DNA from: Microcaldota archaeon
GTDB taxonomy: Archaea > Micrarchaeota > Micrarchaeia > Micrarchaeales > CABMGC01
Direction of reading: 5' to 3'
Assembly: GCA_023270015.1 (NCBI GenBank)
Contig: JAGDXZ010000053.1
Location: 1-37,076 of the forward strand
Length of the DNA stretch: 37,076 nt
The notes under the pieces are model-generated. The model made no database searches. It was not told where the DNA came from and worked only from the letters and a program-made list of their open reading frames with translations. Position numbers and translations under genes: made by a program. Position 1 is the first letter of the stretch. Every line of letters starts with the position of its first letter. Positions 27,356 through 35,577 of the stretch are shown here, piece after piece.

Positions 27356-27940
27356 ATGGAAATTGGAAAACCCGTTCCGGAATTTACCGCAAACACGTAC
27401 TTTCCAGAAACCAAGGAAATAAAGCAAATACGGCTAAGCGACTACAGGGGGAAGTGGGTGATACTTGCCTTCTACCCCGGCGACTTTACCTTCGTCTGTG
27501 CGACAGACTTGGAGGCGATAACTGAAAAGTACGATGAATTCAAGAAAGCTAACGCACAGGTCTTTGCCATAAGCACAGACAGTGTGTATTCGCACAAGGC
27601 ATGGAGCGACACATCACCAAGGGTAAGCAAAAGCCCAGTACCTATGATAGAAGACTACAAAAAAGAAATAACCTCTGCATATGGATTCCTCAATACAGAC
27701 ACTGGCGCAGCAAGAAGGGGATTTGTAATGATAGACCCAGAAGGAAGGCTGCAATACTATGCAGTGTTCAACGACGCCTTAGGAAAGGACATAGACCACA
27801 TGATAACAGCACTCAACGGCCTTCGCGTAATACATGACACGCCGGTAGAGAAGGGCCACATATGCATAATACCTGCAAACTGGAAGCCTGGGCAGAAGCC
27901 GATGGACATAGAGATAGTAAGGGACATAGGCAAGCTTTAG
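27356..27940 (+). CDS. Peroxiredoxin (AhpC/Prx1-type, 2-Cys)
   Basis: FYPGDFTFVCATDLEAI peroxidatic Cys, C-terminal KGHICIIPANWKPGQK; GGTGA SD 4 nt before ATG. Confidence 0.93.
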   Translation: MEIGKPVPEFTANTYFPETKEIKQIRLSDYRGKWVILAFYPGDFTFVCATDLEAITEKYDEFKKANAQVFAISTDSVYSHKAWSDTSPRVSKSPVPMIEDYKKEITSAYGFLNTDTGAARRGFVMIDPEGRLQYYAVFNDALGKDIDHMITALNGLRVIHDTPVEKGHICIIPANWKPGQKPMDIEIVRDIGKL

Positions 27941-27980
27941 TTTTTATTTATTTTCTTCCTTTTCTCTTTTCTTTTACTTT
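27941..27980 (+). terminator. T-rich archaeal-type terminator downstream of peroxiredoxin
   Basis: tttttatttattttcttccttttctcttttcttttac directly after the stop codon. Confidence 0.45.
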
Positions 27981-28023
27981 CTGAAAGTACTAAAAGCCTT
28001 TACGCTTAATTCTATTTGGTAGC

Positions 28024-28848
28024 GTGCTTGAGAAGCTAATCGCTGGAAAATGGATAGCAGGACCAGAGATAGAAGATTCGATAGAAAGGTCAGTGGCACT
28101 AAACAAGCTTGGCATAAGAACAATCATCAATTACCTTGGCGAAGATTTCAAAAGCAAAGATAGGGTAGAGGACGCAATGGCAACATATGCAAAGCTAATC
28201 AAAGAAATAAAAAGAAGAGGAATAGAAAGCGACATATCAGTCAAGATAACCCAGCTTGGGCTCAGAATTAGCAAGGCCTATGCTACAAAAAACTACCTCA
28301 AGCTTGCTAGGCTTGCAAAGCCGCTCTTTCTATGGCTCGACATGGAATCGAGCGATACCGTAGATGCTACAATCGGCGCGTATGAGAAGGCGCTACATCA
28401 GGGAAACGTAGGCATATGCCTGCAAGCATATTTGAAAAGAAGCTATGAAGATATGAGAAAGCTTGTGAAGAAAGGCGGCATAATAAGGCTGGTAAAAGGC
28501 GCCTATAAGGAAAGGCCCGAAGTAGCATTTCAAAACAAACAGGCAGTGAATGCAAACTTTGAATTCCTTATGAAATATTTGTTCAAGCATGCCAGGAAGT
28601 TTACCATTGCAACCCACGATAAGAATATGGTAGAGAAGGCGCTGCTGCTCAACAGGTCATACCAGCGCCAGGTCACCTATGCGTTTCTAAATGGCATTAG
28701 AGGCAGCTATGCAAGAATGCTGGCAGAGAGAGGCGAACATGTAGCAGTTTATGTGCCTTTTGGCAAGCTTTGGGTCGATTATGCAATAAGGCGGATGAGA
28801 GAACAGGGCCACGCGATGCTAATACTCAGATCATTGCTTGGCAGTTGA
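28024..28848 (+). CDS. Proline dehydrogenase (FAD-dependent, PutA-type domain)
   Basis: IRTIINYLGEDFKSKDRVEDAMATYAKLI, LWLDMESSDTVDATI, GICLQAYLKRSYEDMRKLVKKGGIIRLVKGAYKE, FTIATHDKNMVEKAL. Confidence 0.88.
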   Translation: MLEKLIAGKWIAGPEIEDSIERSVALNKLGIRTIINYLGEDFKSKDRVEDAMATYAKLIKEIKRRGIESDISVKITQLGLRISKAYATKNYLKLARLAKPLFLWLDMESSDTVDATIGAYEKALHQGNVGICLQAYLKRSYEDMRKLVKKGGIIRLVKGAYKERPEVAFQNKQAVNANFEFLMKYLFKHARKFTIATHDKNMVEKALLLNRSYQRQVTYAFLNGIRGSYARMLAERGEHVAVYVPFGKLWVDYAIRRMREQGHAMLILRSLLGS

Positions 28849-30585
28849 TTTGCGCGCCTTCGCATTTTCCAATTCTTCTCCAATGCCTACTAGGAACTCG
28901 GTAACTAATCTGGTGTATAGCGAAGCAAAGGCTTCATCATGGAAGGAATAACCAAGCAGATGCACATACTCGTGCATAAATATGCCGAGCAAGCCTAGAA
29001 GGGCGCCTTCGTTTTCAGAGCTTCGGCTAAGTATGCTCTTTACTTCTGAATTGTTAAGGTTGAAGCATATCTTGCCTTTGTATTCGAACGCTTCGATGGA
29101 AGGATCATCTAATTCGGCAAAGTAGATCTCAACGCCTCCGATGCTGATTCCCTCTGACAGTTTAACGATTTTGTCAGCAATTTGTGGGGACGTTACGCTG
29201 TCGAAATTGCTTTTTATGCTAATAACTTTCCCCCTTACAACAGAAGAAAATGCAGTTTCTTGATAGTTCTGCAACTTGTTGACCAGCTCTTGAATGCGTG
29301 GCATATAATTCTCTATAAATTTCAATGCTTCCTTTTCGACTTCGGTCTTAACGCCACGTACTGCATATGAATGTGAAAGGTCTATGTCTGATATAGAAGG
29401 AATGCCTGCAAAAAATGGAACCAAATCTTCATCAATGAGTATCACTGTATAGCCTGAACCGACTGCCCGCTTTACAAATTCGTCACTTGCAGATTTTAAG
29501 GCCCAGATAGTGTTGGGAATTTTAATCAGCTCTCTGATGCTGAGCTTGCCTTCGCCGGTCTCCACGATAATTACATCGAGGAAGTCTGCAGGTTTTGCGC
29601 GACCTTGGGAAATGAACCATTTTGCTGCTTTTATGATCTCTTCTCTTTCTTTTAGCAAATCTTCTTTCTTCCATTCGGACAGAAACCCGATAAGCGCCTC
29701 CCTGTAGATATTGTAAATTTCCCAATCATATATTTTTGTATCTTCCCTGCTAAGTGTAGTTACCGTGTCATTTCCCCTTGGTTTGAAATCAACATAGCCT
29801 CCAAGCATGAAAGGAAGCCCGATAGATTTTATTCTTATTCCCTTTTCCGCTATTGCCAATTCGTTTGAATGGGTAAATCCAACCTCGTAACCGAGTTGCC
29901 TAAAATCGCCGTCGTACCAGAAGTGGTTATCGTATTTATAAACCCTGAGAGGAGCTAACGACACTTCTACTTTCTTGCCGTTTATGTTCACTTCTAGACT
30001 CGTACTGCCGCCGACCAAAATCCCCTTCAAATAATTTTTAAGTTCGTTTTCACTTATCTTGGCCCCATCTATTATTACCCTTGTTCCATCGATAAATTCG
30101 TCGCTTTCCTTTACGACATATTTTCCTATCTGCTTCCACTCAACCACTGTATTTCCTGTTTGTATGGTTATGCTGCCACTATAGCTTATGCTACCGTCGT
30201 TATTTTCCTTTGCAATAGGTGCCCAATAAGAAAGCCTGCCGAAGCCGTATCTTCCCCTTTGGTTCTTAGCATCGTCTTTAAACTTAAATCCCACTTGGCT
30301 GAATTCCTTTTGAATAAAATCTCGGGACATGCCTTTGCCGTTATCTTGAAACAATAGCCTATTGGGAGAAACGCTGATTGAAAGCGCAGTAGCACCTGCG
30401 TCTAAGGCATTCTGAATGATCTCCCTTACAAAGGAAAGCCTATTTTTGTAAATATCGACTCCCTGCTCGTAGAGACCTCTTTCAGTTACACTCAGTGCTA
30501 TCTCCTTTCCTTGACCAGTTACGCCGTTACTTACACTCTGATCCTGGTCGGTAGCTTTTTTCCCAGAAAAAAAGGTAAACCGCAT
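28831..30585 (-). CDS. GHKL/Bergerat-fold ATPase fused to C-terminal HExxH metallopeptidase-like domain
   Basis: N-box FVREIIQNALDAGA, G1 DNGKGM, G2 RYGFGRLSYW, then ~300 aa, then MHEYVHLLGYSFHDEAFASLYTRLV. A TATA box (tataaata, 30616-30609) about 25 nt upstream supports start ATG 30585; the track start is 30654. Confidence 0.8.
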   Translation of the reverse strand: MRFTFFSGKKATDQDQSVSNGVTGQGKEIALSVTERGLYEQGVDIYKNRLSFVREIIQNALDAGATALSISVSPNRLLFQDNGKGMSRDFIQKEFSQVGFKFKDDAKNQRGRYGFGRLSYWAPIAKENNDGSISYSGSITIQTGNTVVEWKQIGKYVVKESDEFIDGTRVIIDGAKISENELKNYLKGILVGGSTSLEVNINGKKVEVSLAPLRVYKYDNHFWYDGDFRQLGYEVGFTHSNELAIAEKGIRIKSIGLPFMLGGYVDFKPRGNDTVTTLSREDTKIYDWEIYNIYREALIGFLSEWKKEDLLKEREEIIKAAKWFISQGRAKPADFLDVIIVETGEGKLSIRELIKIPNTIWALKSASDEFVKRAVGSGYTVILIDEDLVPFFAGIPSISDIDLSHSYAVRGVKTEVEKEALKFIENYMPRIQELVNKLQNYQETAFSSVVRGKVISIKSNFDSVTSPQIADKIVKLSEGISIGGVEIYFAELDDPSIEAFEYKGKICFNLNNSEVKSILSRSSENEGALLGLLGIFMHEYVHLLGYSFHDEAFASLYTRLVTEFLVGIGEELENAKARKSTAKQ

Positions 30586-30608
30586 GAATTTCTTCATGCC
30601 TTCGCTGG

Positions 30609-30616
30609 TATTTATA
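30609..30616 (-). promoter_or_regulatory. Putative TATA box TATAAATA for the GHKL-HExxH gene
   Basis: Minus-strand aaagTATAAATAcc; spacing fits a leaderless start at 30585. Confidence 0.5.
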
Positions 30617-30702
30617 CTTTGATATTTGGAAGCAGTATACAAAAATTTCAACAAAAAGGCAAAACAAAAGTAATAAAATTTTAAATATTATAGCATCCTG
30701 GT

Positions 30703-31179
30703 ATGAAACTTTTTCCAACCGAGGTAGGCATAACTGAATTGAGGGGGATAATAAGTATTATTATGGATAACGGTGGAAAAATAAGCTTGCCGCAGCTCTC
30801 TGACGAGGCAGAGGAAGACATAGACAAGCTGCTGCCTCTTCTTGAAGCAGGGTCTTTGCTTGGCCTAATGAAAATAAAAGGGGCAAGCGTAGCGCTTACC
30901 GAAAAAGGCAAAGGGCTCAATCTTGAAAATCTGGCGAAGATACTTTCCAACGCACTCGCAAAAATAGAACCGTTCAAGACTGCTATGAAAATTCTGAAAG
31001 AGAAAGGGCCGTTAACTACACGAGACCTAGTAAGAAGTCTAAGAAAAATGCATGTAAAGATATATACAGACGAGGCCCTTGATATTGAAGCTGTGAGAAA
31101 GCTGATGCTGAGGTGGGGCGTAAGGAGCAAGATGTTTTCTTACGATTACAACACAGACACTTGGTCTCTGCCCTCCTAA
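30703..31179 (+). CDS. Standalone AAA-associated C-terminal domain protein (normally fused to NitT/TauT-type ABC ATPases)
   Basis: GITELRGIISIIMDNGGKISLPQLSDEAEEDIDKLLPLLEAGSLLGLMKIKGASVALTEKGK...AVRKLMLRWGVRSKMFSYDYNTDTWSL matches my recollection of the AAA_assoc_C domain pattern. Confidence 0.7.
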   Translation: MKLFPTEVGITELRGIISIIMDNGGKISLPQLSDEAEEDIDKLLPLLEAGSLLGLMKIKGASVALTEKGKGLNLENLAKILSNALAKIEPFKTAMKILKEKGPLTTRDLVRSLRKMHVKIYTDEALDIEAVRKLMLRWGVRSKMFSYDYNTDTWSLPS

Positions 31180-31185
31180 CCTAGG

Positions 31186-31743
31186 TCATGGTACAAAAAC
31201 TGCAGCTGCTATTGCCGTTGTCCATTTTCTATCCTTGCCCACTACTGCCGACTGGGTAATGTTAAATGTCTTAACGATCTTGTTGCTCATTTTGTAGACC
31301 TGCTCGCGCTTATCCCAGCTTTGCTCTGCGTTAAATTTTATTCCCAAGGTTGTTGCAAGCATAGTAGCGGCAAGGTCCTCTGCCTTTTCACCTGCCACTT
31401 CGTCGCTCTCACCGAACGCTTCATATTCACTAAGATAGCCGTATGCGCTTCTTTCCTTAGGCATCGCGGCGCCTATGCTGGCTGAGATGAGCCTGTTTGG
31501 CTCATTTGATTCTATCTTGCTTAGTACAAGGAATACAATCTGGCCGGGGTTAAGTAGTTTAAGGCCTTCCTCCTTTTTAATCACCTTGCAGTAGGGAGGT
31601 ATTATGCTTGACACTCTTACCAGATTAAACTGCTGAATCTGTGCGTCCCTAAGTGCCTGCTCAAAAGAGCCTAAAGTGGTCGAATCTCTTCCTACCCCTT
31701 TGGTAAAGAAGATACGCGTTGGCAATAAATCAACGCTTGACAT
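31186..31743 (-). CDS. Pyruvoyl-dependent arginine decarboxylase
   Basis: LPTRIFFTKGVGRDSTTLGSFEQALRDAQIQQFNLVRVSSIIPPYC (Ser-Ser self-cleavage site) and ISASIGAAMPKERSAYGYLSEYEAFGE. Confidence 0.9.
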   Translation of the reverse strand: MSSVDLLPTRIFFTKGVGRDSTTLGSFEQALRDAQIQQFNLVRVSSIIPPYCKVIKKEEGLKLLNPGQIVFLVLSKIESNEPNRLISASIGAAMPKERSAYGYLSEYEAFGESDEVAGEKAEDLAATMLATTLGIKFNAEQSWDKREQVYKMSNKIVKTFNITQSAVVGKDRKWTTAIAAAVFVP

Positions 31744-32009
31744 TTTTCCACCTTACAAAAATTGGAAAGATAACAAGAAATCTAAGAGAGGGGAATCTAA
31801 ATAGGGCATAGATACGCCATCAGAATATGTTTCTGTGTTCACCTATGGCAAGTTTGTCAAACACGGACCCACTAATTGAAGTGATATTTGTTCAACAATA
31901 AAATTTAAATAATTCACTCAAAACTCAAAATGAACGCTTATCTTAAATCCTAAGAAGATTTGCATTTGGCATAGATAAAATTTTATACTTATGGAACAAA
32001 ATTACCAAT

Positions 32010-32483
32010 ATGGCGATCAGGTACTGGGAATTTGAGGATGCGCCTCTCAAAGAGAAACTTAAAAATCCAAATGTCAAAGACCTCGCCAAGATTTATTTTG
32101 AAAATGACACAAAAGCATACAGGTTTGCAAAGGCACTGCTTGAAGTCAAGAAAAGAGGAGAACTAAAGCTTAGAGATTGCGATGACAGCCTGCCTATCGC
32201 TACGTGGAAGAGATACTTGGATTTTGGTGTACAAGTCGGCCTGCTCAAACATGAAAATAATGCATATTCTTTCACGGACAGGTATTCAAAGCCTTTGAAA
32301 AATATTGCAACATACATAAAAACATGGATCGAAACCCAACAGCCTGAAGATCTATCGGTTTTGTTTCCGCAAGCTCAGACAGGTAGACAGAAAAAAAGAG
32401 GAGGCAAACAGGCAGAAAACCAAGCCGATGGGCAAAACGCTGAAAATGCTAATGCGAATAACAACGTAGTTTCTCAGCAGTAA
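32010..32483 (+). CDS. Hypothetical protein, possible winged-helix-like N-terminal region and Gln/Asn/Ala-rich tail
   Basis: 157-aa ORF; TATA-like aaaattttatactt upstream; C-terminal low-complexity tail GGKQAENQADGQNAENANANNNVVSQQ. Confidence 0.55.
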   Translation: MAIRYWEFEDAPLKEKLKNPNVKDLAKIYFENDTKAYRFAKALLEVKKRGELKLRDCDDSLPIATWKRYLDFGVQVGLLKHENNAYSFTDRYSKPLKNIATYIKTWIETQQPEDLSVLFPQAQTGRQKKRGGKQAENQADGQNAENANANNNVVSQQ

Positions 32484-32489
32484 CTTAGT

Positions 32490-33254
32490 CTACACTACTG
32501 TTTCATTCACTGTTACATTTGGAGCTGAGACAGGCTTTGAGCTCAGGTAAAAGCCAGTTACCGCGATGAATTGCGTAGTGCTCAAACCTGTGCCTACAAA
32601 TACTACTCTTATGCTTACATTCTGGCAAAGAAGATTGCCAAGAAAGATGCTTGCATTTTCGAACGTGGATTGGGCGTTTATGTTTCCGGGCACAGCGTAT
32701 GTGTTGAAATGAGCCACTATCGCAGGCTTGTTGTCTTTTAGTATTTCTATGTAAACGAGATTGTTCAATGGTGAGATTATCTTAAAATTAAGGAAAGGAA
32801 GCACCACCTCAAATGGCTTAGAGGTAAGATTACCTGGCTGTATTGCAAGGCCTTTCTGGAACGTGGTTGCGGCGAAAGTATTATTGCCGAATCCGCTCCA
32901 TGGTGCTCCATAGTAGTCTCCTTTTTCATTAGCCCAAGTAAGATTGAGGGGCGCAGAGCCAAATCCGTAGCCTGTAGCTACCCAGTCTGCATATGTGCCT
33001 GAAGAGAAATTGCCGTTAGGTATAGCAACAACGGGGCTTGAGGATAAGCAAGATGCTACCTTTGTCAACGAGGAATTCACTGTAGTGGTTTGTGTTGTTG
33101 TAGTGGTAATTGTTGTATTCTTAATAGTTGTCACAACATGAATAGGTTTTGAAACCGGTCTGCTTGTCTGATATAGGTAGTACGCAAAAATTACTAGTAA
33201 AATCAAGATTATAATATACGCTATAACCCCTTTGTGCATAGAATCAAATAACAT
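32490..33254 (-). CDS. Membrane-anchored extracellular protein with Thr-rich linker
   Basis: N-terminal TM IAYIIILILLVIFAYYLY, linker TTIKNTTITTTTTQTTTVNSS, then an ectodomain (IPNGNFSSGTYADWVATGYGFGSAPLNLTW...) with sequons. Confidence 0.7.
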   Translation of the reverse strand: MLFDSMHKGVIAYIIILILLVIFAYYLYQTSRPVSKPIHVVTTIKNTTITTTTTQTTTVNSSLTKVASCLSSSPVVAIPNGNFSSGTYADWVATGYGFGSAPLNLTWANEKGDYYGAPWSGFGNNTFAATTFQKGLAIQPGNLTSKPFEVVLPFLNFKIISPLNNLVYIEILKDNKPAIVAHFNTYAVPGNINAQSTFENASIFLGNLLCQNVSIRVVFVGTGLSTTQFIAVTGFYLSSKPVSAPNVTVNETVV

Positions 33255-33327
33255 TTAAAATCGAAGGATATAAAAGTATTAAGGGAAAATTTATTTGCGG
33301 TGTTTATTTGGGAAGCATACCTAGAAA

Positions 33328-34008
33328 GTGGAAAAAGAAAGGAAGGATGCGCTGGAAATGGCTGAAAAAAAGAAGGAAAAGAATGAGAAGAGCGCAGAAG
33401 AGGCGCGCAGGAAAGCTATGATAGGAGTAGCAGTGGGCATAGATTTAGCAGGAAGCAAAAAGAGGCCCACAGGATTTTGCATAATGGATCTTAGCCTAAA
33501 CGCCCACACCTCCGTACTCTACACTGACTCACAAATACTTCGCGAAGTGGCAAAAACGAGGGCGGAGGTAGTTTGCATAGATGCGCCTCTCTCATTACCA
33601 AAAGGCAGGAAAAGTATTGAAGATAGGCATGGGCCGCACTTCAGGGCCTGTGACATGGAGTTGAGAAAAAGGCACATACGCTTCTTTCCCATAACTTTAG
33701 GTCCCATGCGAATGCTCACCGAAAGAGGAATTAGAATAAAGAAAAGGCTTGAGGGCATGGGCTTTAGGGTTTTTGAATGCTTTCCAGGTGGCGCCCAAGA
33801 CATATTGAACATACCACGTAAGCAAGAAGGATTAAACTTGCTAGCGCGCGCACTTAAGAGGCATGGTGTAAAAGGTTTGAAGCCTAGCGCTACAGGCGAT
33901 GAGCTTGATGCTGTGACGTGTGCACTAGTAGGCATAGACTATATTCTTGGAAAATATGAAAAGCTTGGAGATGAAAACGAAGGCATAATACTTATGCCCA
34001 AGACATAA
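33328..34008 (+). CDS. DUF429 family protein (RNase H-like fold, predicted nuclease)
   Basis: VGIDLAGSKKRPTGFCIMD, VVCIDAPLSLPKGR, FFPITLGPMRMLTERGI, FECFPGGAQDIL, DELDAVTCALVG. Confidence 0.8.
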   Translation: MEKERKDALEMAEKKKEKNEKSAEEARRKAMIGVAVGIDLAGSKKRPTGFCIMDLSLNAHTSVLYTDSQILREVAKTRAEVVCIDAPLSLPKGRKSIEDRHGPHFRACDMELRKRHIRFFPITLGPMRMLTERGIRIKKRLEGMGFRVFECFPGGAQDILNIPRKQEGLNLLARALKRHGVKGLKPSATGDELDAVTCALVGIDYILGKYEKLGDENEGIILMPKT

Positions 34009-34012
34009 CAAG

Positions 34013-34606
34013 CTAAACATTGGCGATAGTTCTTGCCTGATACCTTCCCCTTTTTTCGATCTCTGCAAGCCTACGCAGAACAGCGGAGGAGTTTGCATAA
34101 GCTTTAGCGTAAGCATTTTCAAAAAGCAGGTAAAATTCTTTAGACAAAGACCTTTTCATAAGCAATAGGTCTATCGCCTTTTCTTCTATTCCTGCGTTTG
34201 GTTCTGCGAGGCCGAAGTCAATAATGCAAACACCCTTGTTGGTAAGCAGTATATTTGCAGGGGTGAAATCGCCATGGGCTATGCCAGCACTATGCAGCTT
34301 TGCAAGCTCAATTCCGACATCGGCAATAATCTTTCGATCAAAAGCAGAATCACGCATAAGCTTACCTTTTATCAACTCCATGTAAATTTCATCACTTCCT
34401 GTAGCATAAACAGCAGGCACACTAACGCCTGCATTCTTTGCAACGAGCATGGCATGCGCCTCCTTCTTTGTCCGCATCTTTCTTAGCATTATGTCTAGCT
34501 GGCTAGCTCTGTAGGGCTTGGCGTGCCTCTTCTTCACAAGCAGCAAAGTTCCAAATATGCTTACTAAGTAAATCTTCGCCTCTGCACCTTCACTCAGCAG
34601 CCTCAT
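34013..34606 (-). CDS. bud32: Bud32 (KEOPS complex atypical kinase)
   Basis: RLLSEGAEAKIYL, VKKRHAKPYR, GIAHGDFTPANILLT, VCIIDFGLAEP. Confidence 0.93.
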   Translation of the reverse strand: MRLLSEGAEAKIYLVSIFGTLLLVKKRHAKPYRASQLDIMLRKMRTKKEAHAMLVAKNAGVSVPAVYATGSDEIYMELIKGKLMRDSAFDRKIIADVGIELAKLHSAGIAHGDFTPANILLTNKGVCIIDFGLAEPNAGIEEKAIDLLLMKRSLSKEFYLLFENAYAKAYANSSAVLRRLAEIEKRGRYQARTIANV

Positions 34607-35577
34607 ATATACACCTCTGCATTTTCTATCCTATACTTCTGGGTTATAGTGCAGGCATCAAGCTTTTCGGCATGACCGCTTTTCAAAGCTTTCTCAGCCA
34701 CGTACGCAATCATAGCGCCGTTGTCCGCATTGAACTCGTTAGGCGCGTAGCCAAATTTTGTGCGGTGCAGGCTGGCGAGCTTTGCAAGCATTTCCTTTAG
34801 CCTTGTACTCTGCGCTACGCCACCGCAAACACAAAGCTCCTTCGACTTTGTCAAAAGCAAAGCCCTTTCTGTAGCTTCGCACAGCATGGCATAAGCAGTT
34901 TCCTGCAAAGAGTAGCATAAGTCTTCTATGCGTGCTTTGCCTATCTGCCTTTTGGCGTAGGTAAGCAAACCAGTAAAGGTGAAATCCATGCCTTTGACAG
35001 TATAAGGCATTGCCATGTAGCTTCCTCCTTTTGCCACTCTCTCAACTGTCGAGCCCCATGCAGGATCTAGATTGGCTGATCTTGCAAAGCTATCAAGCAT
35101 GTTGCCTACTCCTATATCAAGCGTTTCGCCTAGCACACGATATCGCATTGAGAGCTTGTCCAACTTGAGTATTTGCGAATTGCCTCCGCTGACATAGAGG
35201 GCTATAGGATCTTTCAGCTTGCCAAAGTGCTTTGCAATTTCTATGTGAGCGACTGCATGGTTGACAGGGGCTATGGGCACATTGAGCCTATATGCCAAAG
35301 TCTTTGCCGCAAGCAGACCTATTTGGAGGCAAGTGCCTATGCCTGGACCTTTGGTATAGCCTATGCCCTCTATTTCCTTTATTTTAACTCCCGCCTTTTG
35401 CAGAGCGTTGCCTATTACCTTCTTTGCCACCTTAGCGTGAAACTCGGCAACACGCGATGGCAGCATGCCATGGGTTCCTATACTGTACATGCTCTTTTCA
35501 TTTGCAATAACCTCGCCGTCTTTCACTATGCCAACTCCAAAAGTATGCGCACTGCTTTCTATGCCAAGTACCAGCAT
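34603..35577 (-). CDS. kae1: Kae1 (KEOPS complex tRNA threonylcarbamoyltransferase catalytic subunit)
   Basis: MLVLGIESSAHTFGVGIV, GIGYTKGPGIGTCLQIGL, APVNHAVAHIEIAKHFG, LYVSGGNSQIL, LCVCGGVAQSTRLKEML. 4-nt overlap with bud32. Confidence 0.95.
   Translation of the reverse strand: MLVLGIESSAHTFGVGIVKDGEVIANEKSMYSIGTHGMLPSRVAEFHAKVAKKVIGNALQKAGVKIKEIEGIGYTKGPGIGTCLQIGLLAAKTLAYRLNVPIAPVNHAVAHIEIAKHFGKLKDPIALYVSGGNSQILKLDKLSMRYRVLGETLDIGVGNMLDSFARSANLDPAWGSTVERVAKGGSYMAMPYTVKGMDFTFTGLLTYAKRQIGKARIEDLCYSLQETAYAMLCEATERALLLTKSKELCVCGGVAQSTRLKEMLAKLASLHRTKFGYAPNEFNADNGAMIAYVAEKALKSGHAEKLDACTITQKYRIENAEVYI

Noticed and set aside
28831-30585. Interpretation as MutL, Hsp90 or topoisomerase VI B
   Set aside because: Bergerat motifs are present but flanking domains do not match and the C-terminus carries HExxH.
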